Positions 51,826 to 62,046 of a stretch of DNA of 64,000 nucleotides are shown here, piece by piece. Position numbers and translations under genes: made by a program. Source of the stretch: Diphasiastrum complanatum (lineage: Eukaryota; Streptophyta; Lycopodiopsida; Lycopodiales; Lycopodiaceae). Where the stretch lies: the NCBI GenBank assembly GCA_029204225.1, contig CM055095.1, forward strand, positions 22,450,006 through 22,514,005, read 5' to 3'. Within the stretch, counting starts at the first letter, position 1; each line of letters opens with the position of its first letter. The notes under the pieces were generated by a model. The model had not been told where the DNA came from. It saw nothing but the letters and a program-made list of their open reading frames with translations, and did no database searches.

Positions 51826-54800
51826 ACCAAAAATTTACAATTCTGTGGTGTGATAAATTTTGTGAACCAAACTCATCTATCCAGTAATGGCAACTCTAAG
51901 CGAGAGTGTCCTTAATGAGTCAAGCAAATTGGAAGGTGCCGGCAACTATGCAATTTGGAAATTCAAACTGAAGAACATTTTCATGGAAAAAGAGCTGTTG
52001 GAGATCGTGACAGGTGAAGAGACAAGGTTAGTGACTAGCATTTGATAGGAGAAAATGGAAAGCCAAGAATGTCATCAACTTATCGGTTAGAGATGCAATT
52101 ATTCCCTATATTTCAGATTCAGAAGGACCAAAAGAAGTGTGGGATACATTGAAGGCATTGTTTGAAACGACAAATACATCTCGAATACTATTTCTGAAGA
52201 CGAAGTTGCATACATTGCGGATGGATGATGGTGCAACTATTGTTGATCACATATTGAAGATCAAAGAGATCCGTGAACAATTAGCGGCAGTTGGAGAGCG
52301 AGTACAAGATCGTGAGATCATGCAATTGACATTGAATAGTCTGAGTGAGTCACATCAGATGTTTGTGACGAATATAGCCACAAGAGAAAATCTTCCAACC
52401 TATGAAGAACTAGGTGGATTGCTTTTGCAAGAAGAGCAATGTCAAGAGAACTTGAATCATCGTAACAGGAGCTATGATCAAGCTCTTGTAGTTAGAGGAT
52501 GAGGTGGAAGATTTGGCCATGGAAGGTATCATTCGAGAGGAGGAAACTCAAGTCGGGGATCATTTCAACAATTTCATGAGCAAGTCAATGATAGTCCGAA
52601 TCGAGGCAATTGGAATCAAGGCCGAGGTCAAGGACACGGCTATTCAAGACAAAATAGACCTGGAAATTGTAGGACTGCAACAAACCTGGCCACTGGGAGC
52701 GTGAATGCTTCAAGAAATAGAAGGAGAAGGAACAAAGAAAAGACAAATGGCAAGCGAGAAATTATGCTGATCAACATCAATTTTACGACTATTATAAAGA
52801 AGACAATTATACTGATCTACATCAATACGATAATGATCAATATGAAGGTGATACTGGTGAGAGTTCAAAATTGCTCATTACAGCATTACTGACAAGTGAT
52901 GAAGCCAAGGATACATGGTACATTGATAGTGGTGCATCCAAGCACATGACTTCAAGGAAAGAGTGGTTTTCAAAACTCAAGAAAACTGACAATGGTGATG
53001 AAGTTGGACAAGCTGATGGCAAATTGCTATCTGTTAAAAGAGTTGGAGTGGTACCAATGAAGTTAGCCAGCAGGAAGATAAAGCAGATAAGCAATGTGCA
53101 ATATGTACCTGGCTTAGCTAACAATTTACTATCTGTTGGGATGATGGCTGATCAACAACTCAAGGTTGAGTTTGACAGTGACAAATGTATTGTCAAAGAC
53201 ATCAATAATCACTACAAAGTGATTGCTACAGGAGCTAGAGTCAACGGGAATCGACTTTACAAATTGAATGCGAGATCTTTTACTCAAGCTATGGTAAGCA
53301 TTGTTGATAGTCGAAGTGATCTTTGGCATCAAAGGTTTGGTCATATCAGTGCTCAAAGCTTGCAAATTCTTAAAAGAGGCAATCTACTTGTTGTATTGCC
53401 TAATATCTCTTTTGAAGGAAAAATATGTGAGGGTTGCATTTTGGGAAAACAACATAGAGAGAGATTTCCCAAAGATGGAGCAAGAAGAGCCAATGGCATT
53501 CTTGATCTTGTTCATAGTGATCTGTGTGGACCAATACAAACTAGGTCCATTAGTGGTTGTTACTATTTCATCACATTCATTGATGACTATAGTAGACATA
53601 TCTGGATTTATTTCATAAGCAAGAAATCTGATGCCTTTGCCAAGTTTAGAGAGTTCAAGGCTCTAGTTGAAAAACAAACAGGTTGTTGTATTAAGACCCT
53701 CAAATCAGATGGTGGCGGTGAGTATTTTTCAGCAGAGTTTATAAACTTTTGCAAGGATCAGGGGATCAAGAGACAAACCACTACACCCTATTCACCACAA
53801 CATAATAGAGTTGTACAACGAAAAAACAGATCCATTGTGGAGATGGCTAGGGCAATGCTTAAGAGCAAGGGTTTGCCAAATACTTTATGGGCAGAAGCAT
53901 GCAACACAGCTACTCATATCTTGAATCGGTGTCCTACGAAGTCCGTGGAGGGTAAGACACCTTACGAAGCTTTTACTGGAAAGAAACCTAATGTTTCTCA
54001 TTTACGAGTATTTGGTTGTGATGCTTACGCTCATGTACCTGATGAAAAACGAAAGAAGTTGGATGCAAAGGCTGTTAAGTGTATTTTCCTTGATATGATG
54101 AAAGAGCCAAGGCATATTGGATGTATGACACAGATGCACAAAAGATCGTGATTTCCATAGATGCTACTTTTGCTGAGATGGGTCAAAATGACCAAATAAA
54201 ATTGACAATTGATCCCTTTGATGATAAAGCTAAAGTGCAAGTGAAGGAAGAAGTTGGTGTCGATATGGAAGAGCCAATGGAAAAAGATAGGGTCAATAAT
54301 GAGATTTCTAGGAGAGTGCCTAAGTGGTACTTGTCAGTAACAAGTGATGCTAATAAGGGAGATACTCCCGAATCAAGTGAGCAGGGAGAGCTCAAGGCTC
54401 AAGAACCAAAAACTTTTGATAAAGCAAAGGAGCACAAGGAGTAGCGTGAAGCTATGGAAACATAAATGGAAGCTATATACAAAAATAGGACGTGGAACTT
54501 GGTTGAGCTACTTGATGGTAAGACGCCTATCACTTGCAAATGGATATACAAGATCAAATATGGAGCTGATGGGCAACTCAACAAGTACAAAGCACGGTTG
54601 GTTGCGAGAAGATTTGAGCAGCATGAAGGTATTGATTTTGAGAAAACCTTCGCACCCATAGCTAAGATGGTAACTATACGTTCTATCATTGCTATTTCTG
54701 TTTTCTATGGTTAGAAGATCCAACAAATGGACGTTAAATCTGCTTTTCTTAATGGAGTGTGGATGAAGAGGTGTACTTAGTGAAACCTCAAGGATTTGTT

Positions 54801-55195
54801 GAGCCAAGGAGAGATCATCTCATTTGTAAGCTCAACAAAGCCATTTATGGACTGAAGCAAGCACCACGGCCGTGGTACTCTTGCATTGATGAACACTTCA
54901 AGTGAAGGGGAATGGTAAAGAGTGATGCTGATCCTAATCTTTACATTGTAAGGCAAGACTCAGATATAGTGTTCATTGTGTTGTACGTGGATGATTTGAT
55001 TATTATAGGAAGTAATGATAGCTTAATTGATGAAATAAAATCAGATCTTTGCAATGCTTTTGACATGAGTGATCTAGGATTGATGCACTATTGTCTTGGC
55101 ATTGAAGTATGGCAAAAGGACGACATGGTCTTTCTTACACAAAGCAAATATGCACGAGATTTGCTTTATAAGTTCAATATGAAGGATTGTAAGCC

Positions 55196-55586
55196 TTCAT
55201 TAGAGAAAATATGGGCCGAAAGAGGGCCTTATAAGAAATGCCATGTAGGAGAGAGAAATAACTATAAAGTAATTATAATATCATTTTCTAACTTCTTTAC
55301 GCATCTGCCCGCACTAATTTCCATGTAAATGAATGCACCTTAGTTTAGTCACATCAAACTTCACTGGTGTTTAACCACAGTTAAAATATAATTTTTCAAA
55401 ATGCTGAAATATTCCCTCCCAATAGTTGAGAACACTCAAAAATTTGAATTAGGAGTGACATTTGTGAAAAAAGCCTATGCCATCTCTATCTCCAGCAAAG
55501 TCGTTAGCACCATCTCCAGCTTTGTTATTGTCATTGTGTTGTTTGTTACTATATTATTGTACTTATGACAAAGCTTTATCATCTTC
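55196..55586. other. Junction between copia F and the gene 1 block
   Basis: Non-coding; copia F similarity ends near 55195 and gene 1 similarity begins near 55600. The limit of either unit was not found. Confidence 0.5.
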
Positions 55587-57903
55587 ATGTGGATCTGTCA
55601 CCAGAATATGCTCCACTCAGGACGAAAAATTCAAAGCAACTCAACTTCTGATATGGTCCGATATAGGGAGGAAAAGCTAAAGCATGTAGATTTATGGTCA
55701 TCAGGAACATTGTATTCTATTGATCCATGTTCATTGCAACATCCAGATTTTCATTCGGTGAGTCAGTTAATAATCTATATGTGTCATGGTAAAAATGGCC
55801 TTTTGGGTTACTGTGAGAATTTGATGCTCTATGGGAATGCACATTCAATGCAAACAATACATTATTTGGAAGAGGAATCAAGAAAAACATCAAAGGACTG
55901 CGAAGAAAAATCTACAAAGATGAAAACTTGTTTGGATGAAAATGAGATGCTCAAGGAGGAGATCCAAAGGGTGAAATCTTCTTTGCATCATTATACAACT
56001 AGTAATGATGAGATAAAAATTGCATTTTAATCCATGCATATCTCATATTTGTCTCTTGTTAAAGATATGGATGTGCTCAACAAAAAGTCCGAAGCAACAA
56101 GATGAAAAGACTGGTAAACAAGGATATATGTGATCTATCATCCAGAGGTCATAGAAGAAGACGAATCCATGCATTCAAGTAAGTTTTAGCTTATTTGGTA
56201 CTGAAAATTGCTTGAACTTTTTGATTTATTCATAATCACTAATTTTGTTATTTATTCATTTCAACTTTTTGTTGATTTGCTTATTATATACTGTTGTGAA
56301 TACTATGAGTGTCCTAATTTCTATTGACATTTTCATGAACATGATGATTGCAATGCAGATCAGCATTGGTTGTTGAAGACCATTTGGCCGATGACTGATA
56401 GCATTATGGATGGAGTTGAAAAAATATTAGACACTACAGTGTTTCGAGGGGCATGTGACTTTTCTAGCATCAGTAGGGAGCATATGCAACAATGTTTAAG
56501 ATGATAAAGGAGGCATTTGCACAGGTAAATATTAGAAGGTTTACAATCCCATGACCATTTCATCTTTTAAAAAAAAAAGACATGTTAAACGATGGTATCA
56601 GACAATAGTTGGTAATCCATCTCATATCAATGAAGTGCATTGCTCGAAAGGAGAAAGTCTAGCATATAACAATTCCAACAATTTATTTATTGACATTAAT
56701 CAGTTATTAACATTCATCCTAAATTTTTACAGTATAACAAATGAGAATATCAATAACAAGTTGATAGTTGTTCTTAAATTAGATGAGTTCGAAATTATAA
56801 AAGGACAAAAAATGGAAAGAGTCAGTCTCACGATCATGAATGGAGCACTTTCAAATTCAGAAGACTCAAAAGGCCTCAATTTTAGTGTTCAATCAGAAAA
56901 TGATATTTGGTGGTTGGCAGCATTTCAGGTATAGCAGTTCCTTTGCACAATAAATAGGGATAATTATTTGAATATGGATTTCATATCTAAAATCTTCTTT
57001 GTGTTAATATTATTACTACCGATTCCTCTAGGAAATGTTCATATTTGTAATTGCATGCGGAGGTGCGTATTATAGAAAAAATAATATATCTTCACATCTT
57101 GTTTGCATGGAATTCCAAGCCAAAGGCCTCTGCAAAGGAAGCTATATCCAGATTAGAGGATGTGTTGTCCAAAGCAGGCTTACATAAAGGCCATGTTAAA
57201 ATAAAAAAAGATGACAAGTTATTAGGTAAAACATGAAATATTCCATGCAAGCCGAACATTGGAGGATCTAAAGCTCGAAGATTTTTATCAAATTATTCTG
57301 GCAAACAGTCTAAGGTTCAATACATGGTTTGGAAAGAAATTATTGCAGCAACTCAAGCTAAGAAGAAGGTTCTACTCGTATACACAAAGTAGAAGTTTGG
57401 AAAAAGTTAGACAACATGGTGAAATACTTGAGAAAAGATAAATTTTCAAATACTGATTCTCAAATGATACAGAAAACAACCAATGAATTTGTGGATGCAG
57501 TTCAAAGTGCATGGGGTGTTGATCATATAACACATTATATGGTAAGATTTTGATTTTACACTACGATAGACAAATATGTGCGATTAAACTAGATACTTTT
57601 GGTACTGATTTAGATTATGTTTTTATGACATGCAGCACATATTAGGACATCATTCGACATTCTTTGCGAGAAATAGTGGAAGTCTTAGCATATGGTCATC
57701 GCAAGGAATGGAAAAATCTCATTGGCAAGCAAGAGCGATGTTTCATAAAACTACACAACATGGCGGGACTAGCACAAAAAACAGCCATATATTGCAACTT
57801 TTCCAATGGTTTTACATAAGAATCCAAATTCGTCATAATACAAAATTGACGGATTATAAAAAATTTCAAAAATCATGCAAATTTATACAAGCCAGTAGTC
57901 TAT
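55587..57903 (+). pseudogene. Gene 1: unrecognised spliced gene
   Basis: Pieces in order: KHVDLWSSGTLYSIDPCSL (about 55690-55745); a coiled-coil part with LDENEMLKEEIQRVKSS (55930-55985); an exon ending at a GTAAGT donor (about 56179); DQHWLLKTIWPMTDSIMDGV after the acceptor near 56357; an exon with FSVQSENDIWWLAAFQ before a GTATAG donor (about 56930); NEFVDAVQSAWGVDHITHYM before GTAAGA (57541); and a last exon from about 57636 to the stop at 57903 with HHSTFFARNSGSLSIWSSQ then GMEKSHWQARAMFH. A second copy at 21.5-22.3 kb shares the first four parts. The GSL...SQGMEK block reminds me of uncharacterised, often transposon-linked eukaryotic proteins, unverified. It ends 244 bp from gene 2, tail to tail. 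Some parts no longer lie in one frame, so this copy is probably dead. Confidence 0.5.
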
Positions 57904-58146
57904 AGACACACAATAAAATTTTGTATATTAAATAAAAATATTTACAAAGTACAATTCAGCAGTATCTAATCTGCTTCCGATAGTTTTTCCAATGAAAGTT
58001 GCAACTTAGAATCATGCAACAATCATCTTCTTTCGTATGGATCCAATAGATCATAGTTTTTATGCTTACTCAGATCAACGTAAGCAACATACACTACAAA
58101 ATGAGATGATCTAAGCATGGAATTCACTGTTCCATATCCTAAAATT

Positions 58147-59448
58147 TTAACCGCAATAGTTTTCTTTACAGAAATTATTAAAATTATGTCCTCCAAGAAA
58201 ATGAGACAGTGCCTTGATTTCCATAATCATAGTTTCACCATGTTGATGAAACTTTGAATGGGCAACATTTATCTCATTATTCTTGAAGGACTTTAGATAG
58301 TGCCCAAGTGCATGATCTCTTGAAAAATCTCCCGCAGAAGATCTCTGCCCTCCTCGACGAATTGTGAAATCATCAAGGAAAATTGTTTCCTGAAATGATA
58401 AAAAACAAAGTAAGCTCCAATATATAATCTGACATAACAAATCTACTAGTACTTGATAAGAGACAAAAACTTACGCATTCAGTTTTGTCTTCTCTGATTA
58501 TTGTCTCTCCATCAATATTATGTCCACCTTTCAATGTCAATATTGTTGGTGAATAGACAGTTGGCTGTGGAAAACCAAGTTGACTTTGGATTCTAAGAAC
58601 TCCTCCTCAGAAGGTAGATCATCTTCTTTGTTGCGCATTTCCTCCACAGCCATTTTCAAGCAATCTTTCCTTGAATAAAACTTATAATTATGTACATCAT
58701 CAACACTAGGGAGAAGATCATCAACATCAAAATCAATTATATCCAAAAATTCATCAAGCTCTTTGATCAAAATGCAAAGAGTCTTAGCTTCAGTGAAGTC
58801 AAAAAGATCCGATATATCCGATATTGTCAAAAAGGAATGATTATCTATAATATAATTCGGCAAAGTGATCAAAGATTTATCAGAAGGAGAAAGGGTAGTG
58901 GGTGTTCTAGGGCCGATAGAAGTAGCCCTATTTCGAACAGGATCAAAATCAGAACAATCATCTAAATTACACTCGTGTCAATAAAAAAGGTATCTATATT
59001 TACAATCTTTGACTTTTCAGACTTTGTACCACTAGAAGAAGCTGCTTTTGAAGTGGAGGGCACAGAGTCCGAATCGTCAGAAATATTTAACATAAAGAAA
59101 AAAAAATAAAAGCAGACTGAAAATCAACAAATCTACATCATCTATAGACTTGAAATCATTATGTAACTTGGTAAACATTCTGTCAAGCTTAGCTTTGTAG
59201 ATATGCTTGTCGAGTGCCACCAGGTCCTGATAATGAATCATGTCTTTATTCTGAGACCTGAATAACGGAGTACTGAGCACGGACTTAAATCTAAAATATA
59301 TCCCAGAAAATGCCTCCACACCAGGGCCCTCAGTTATAGAAGGTAGCATAAAAAAAAAGGGAGAAAAAAGAGATTTGAAATAGTCCAACCTATCAGTAAT
59401 ACCAAATTCATTAAAAAAAGAAAGCAAACTGGATTCAAAATTAGACAT
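58147..59448 (-). pseudogene. Gene 2: unrecognised spliced gene
   Basis: Starts at ATG 59448 (MSNFESSLLSFFNEFGI) and continues with HYQDLVALDKHIYKAKLDRM and a Ser/Asp-rich part (LNISDDSDSVPSTSKAASSS). An acidic frame 58872-58537 follows. Two exons near the end have clean splice sites and one frame: 58564-58475 (30 codons, LTLKGGHNIDGETIIRED, donor GTAAGT) and 58389-58147 (80 codons and stop, FLDDFTIRRGGQRSSAGDF, then FHQHGETMIMEIKALSHFLG). No family is recognised. The start codon and leader are duplicated upstream with the promoter. Divergent to the H3-like gene and convergent with gene 1. It appears decayed. Confidence 0.5.
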
Positions 59449-60655
59449 TTTAAACAAAAATAATAGAACTGAAGTTCCAAATATCGCTCTCAAGCACAAA
59501 CCCCAGGTCAGACAAGCACGTCAAGGCAACGTGCGCTCGAGAGAGATATTGGAAGCTGGAGTATCGGATCCGAGCACAAGAACAACGAGCAGGAAAGAAA
59601 AGGGATACGAAACGCGCTTGAATGCGATACCGGAGGATGCAGTATCGGATCCAGGTGCATAATAGTCAACGAGACGTAATGAGAGCAAGCGGCATGCTTG
59701 AAATCGATATCCGGCAAAGCAATTGTAAATTTGCGTGAAAATCCGAGCCAAAAAAGACCTATTTATGTAAAAAAATTTGCACATGTGGAGGAGTGGCGAA
59801 GGAACACATGTCAACATGTGATTGGCCAAAATAAATGCGCCGTATCTTGAATGATTGATCTGACATCTGTCACGTGTGAGAATGACATGCGTCGATAAGG
59901 GATTTGCACACGTGTCTCAGCCCACGTGTCCCCATAACTGGGTCATCATTATCAGTACGGAATTTCCACGTGGTCTAGTCATCTGATGACACGTGTCTCG
60001 GCCGTCTTTTCACACGTGCAAAAATTTGCAAAAATTCATTAAAAAAAGAAAGCAAATTGGATTCAAAATTAGACATTTTAGACAAAAATAACAGAACTGA
60101 AGTTCCAAATATCGCTCTCAAGCGCAAACCTCAGGTCCGACAAGCACGTCAAATCAATGTGCGCTCGAGAGAGATATTTGAAGTTGGAGTATTGGATTCG
60201 AGCGTAAGGACAACGAGCAGAAAAGAAAAGGATTGCGAGACGCGCTCGAATGAGATATCGAACGATGCAGTATCGGATCCAGGCGCATAATAGCCAACGA
60301 GATGTAATGAGAGCAAGCGGCGAGCTTGAAATCGATATCCGGCAAAGCAATCGTGAATTTGCGTGAAAATCTGAGCCCAAAAAGACATATTTATAAAAAA
60401 AAATTTGCACGTGTGGAGGACTGGCAAAGGAACACGTGTCAACTTGTGATTAGCCAAATTAAATGCGTCGTACCTAGGATGATTGATCTGACATCTGTCA
60501 CGTGCGAGAATGACACGCGTCGATTTGGGATTCGCGCACGTGTCTCATCCCACGTGGCCTCATAATTGGCTCATCATTGTCAGCACGGACATTCCACATG
60601 GTCTAATAATCTGACGACATGTGTTTCAGCCATCTTTTCACACGTGCAAAAATTT
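59409..60655. promoter_or_regulatory. Duplicated divergent promoter between gene 2 and the H3-like gene
   Basis: Two tandem copies of about 627 bp (59409-60035, 60036-60655), diverged by roughly a tenth, each including the first codons of gene 2, its leader and its promoter. Minus-strand TATA-like boxes at 59759-59768 (ACATAAATAG) and 60386-60397 (TTTATAAATATG); a plus-strand TATATATAA at 60658-60666. Each box has CACGTG- or CACATGTG-type sequence next to AAATTT just upstream. About a dozen ACGTG cores, mostly CACGTG, lie between 59770 and 60650, a density expected of bZIP/bHLH (ABRE or G-box) control. Confidence 0.6.
59478..59716. repeat. Alternating motif array in gene 2 leader (copy 1)
   Basis: At least six copies of the CCRRTATCG-N7-GCRY motif in alternating orientation, including CCAAATATCGCTCTCAAGCA, GCGCTCGAGAGAGATATTGG, GCGCTTGAATGCGATACCGG and GCAGTATCGGATCCAGGTGC. 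The second leader copy (60105-60345) repeats them. Confidence 0.85.
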
Positions 60656-60666
60656 CGTATATATAA

Positions 60667-60966
60667 GTCCTCGAAATTTTCATTTGTTTTTGGCAAAATT
60701 TTAGCTCCCGATATCGCTCTCAAGCGCACTCTTTCATCTTTCAAGCTTTCGCCCTCTCACAGTGTGCTCGAGTCCGATACCCCCTGCTATGCAATATCGC
60801 TTTCAAGCGTGCATCTCTATTCTGCAAATAATTTCTGTAGATCTTGCGTTCGAAACCGATATTCAGTGCCGGTATGGATCTCAAGCGCCCTTTCATCGCA
60901 AATTTTTTTGTTTGATCCACTTTTGTTTTGTTCAAACTTCTTTTTGTTAATTTTCTTCTTCCGAGA
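60667..60966 (+). promoter_or_regulatory. Leader of the H3-like gene with motif copies
   Basis: About 300 bp between the TATA box and ATG. It carries CGATATCGCTCTCAAGCGCA (60709-60728), CAATATCGCTTTCAAGCGTG (60792-60811) and a partial copy near 60872, plus an inverted one near 60758, the same N7 motif as in gene 2's leader. Confidence 0.7.
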
Positions 60967-61785
60967 ATGATGGCTAGAACCAAATCCACCCCCCGTTCCA
61001 TCACCACTGTACAACCATCCCATTCTCGTGTTTCCCCTGGTACTGGCCGTAGGCGTGGCATGAAGCAGGTCTGGCTGAGGGCGATCAGAAAACTCCAGAG
61101 ATCAACTGAATTGTTGATCCCTAGAGCTCCTTTCGGCTGATCTGTACGGAATGTCACTCTGTCACTTCGGCTGGATGTTTGTTTTGCCATGACAGCCATG
61201 CAGGCCTTGTAGGGTGCTGCAGAAGATTTTCTGTCCCAGTTTTTTTAGGATACTTGCCTTTTGGCAGTGCATGGTAAGCGTGTCACCATCATGCCAAAGG
61301 ATTTCGTCATTCTCAAAAGGCTTCGGGACAGATATTCTGGTCTGCATGTTGATAATGCCAGCACCTCCAGATATCTGCCTCTGGATAGAACCAACGTGCC
61401 TACTACCTCTAGGAGGAAGAGAAAGTAGGATGTCCCCAAGAAGGCTAGATCTCGAAGGCCAGTTGCTTCCCTTCCTCCTAGATGTATCCCGGCCAAGAGA
61501 CCCCGTGTCTTCTTGAGCTCTGAGTCAGATGCTGGAGAATCTGACTCAGATCGAGAATCTTCACCCAATCCTCCTCCTGTTATTCGTCTAGCTCCTCAGC
61601 AGGTTTCATCACCAAAAGTGCTGATTATCCAAGAGGAGCTAGACAGAATAACAGAGAAATCTGTAAATATTCTTTTCACTTCTGTTTCTGCTCCTGTACA
61701 TAATGTTTTTGTGAGAATTTCATACAATCCAGCCCAGGTTTTTTTTTTTATTCTGACCATTATAATCAATACGAGGCCTACCTAG
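60967..61785 (+). pseudogene. Histone H3-like gene with long C-terminal tail
   Basis: Starts at ATG 60967 or 60970; the second gives MARTKSTPRS, like H3 (MARTKQTARK). Then follow IRKLQRSTELLIPRAPF (H3: IRKYQKSTELLIRKLPF), FAMTAMQAL and GAAEDFLSQFF (H3 helix 2: AVAALQEAAEAYLVGLF), and [20 protein letters not shown] (H3: [20 protein letters not shown]). The histone fold has canonical H3 length with no CENH3-type longer loop 1, though ELLIP, AAEDFL and PKDF recall CENH3. The N-tail is about ten residues short. After the fold comes a tail of over 100 residues, Ser/Asp/Glu-rich (SESDAGESDSDRESSPNPPP). It is broken, with several breaks. No intron is evident in the fold. It is divergent to gene 2. 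Confidence 0.8.
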
Positions 61786-62046
61786 CTAGCAAAACTGATC
61801 TTCTTCAAATCTTTCAATGAAATCATTGAGACGACTATAAAGATTTTTCATTAGACTCGGAGTATCTTTTTTCTTAACAAACTCAAGATAGATCTTAACC
61901 CAGTCAATAGTCTCAAGTAAATCAATAGGACAGAGAATCTTATCCTAAGGTCCAGCAGAAGAACAAGTGGCCCTATCTGTATCAATGATAAAATTATGCA
62001 TTTCAACGGCCTTTTTCATACAACAAATCAAAGTCTGAACAAAATG
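61786..62046 (-). pseudogene. Gene 3: C-terminal part of an unrecognised gene, truncated
   Basis: Minus-strand coding with MKKAVEMHNFIIDTDRATCS, DLLETIDWVKIYLEFVKKKD and LMKNLYSRLNDFIERFEEDQ, ending in a stop at 61788-61786, the base next to the end of the H3-like frame. Upstream it is cut by the CACTA element near 62047. No family recognised. Confidence 0.5.

Larger units (their letters stand above)
44400..55195 (+). mobile_element. Copia F (interrupted by copia D)
   Basis: 5' LTR 44400-44662 (263 bp, TG...CA), primer site TGGTATCAAAGC (44663-44674), leader split by copia D (44811-51071), leader repeats (51123-51318 and 51565-51825), gag from an ATG near 51887 (KLEGAGNYAIWKFKLKNIF), gag body (52137-52502), zinc knuckle (CNKPGHWEREC, about 52675-52710), protease and integrase (52871-54151: TWYIDSGASKHMTSRKEW; LKSDGGGEYFSAEF), RT (54466-54714: TWNLVELLDGKTPITCKWIY; later VLYVDDLIIIGSND at about 54975-55020). 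It stops near 55195; RNase H and 3' LTR are not seen. Broken with several breaks. Confidence 0.92.

Noticed and set aside
51501-51853. Overlapping open frames over the copia F leader repeats
   Set aside because: They follow from the repeat unit length and contain no gag or other domain.
60967-61785. Plain host CENH3 gene
   Set aside because: The fold has canonical H3 loop length, the long acidic tail is foreign to CENH3, and the neighbours are not host genes; CENH3-like residues alone are not enough.
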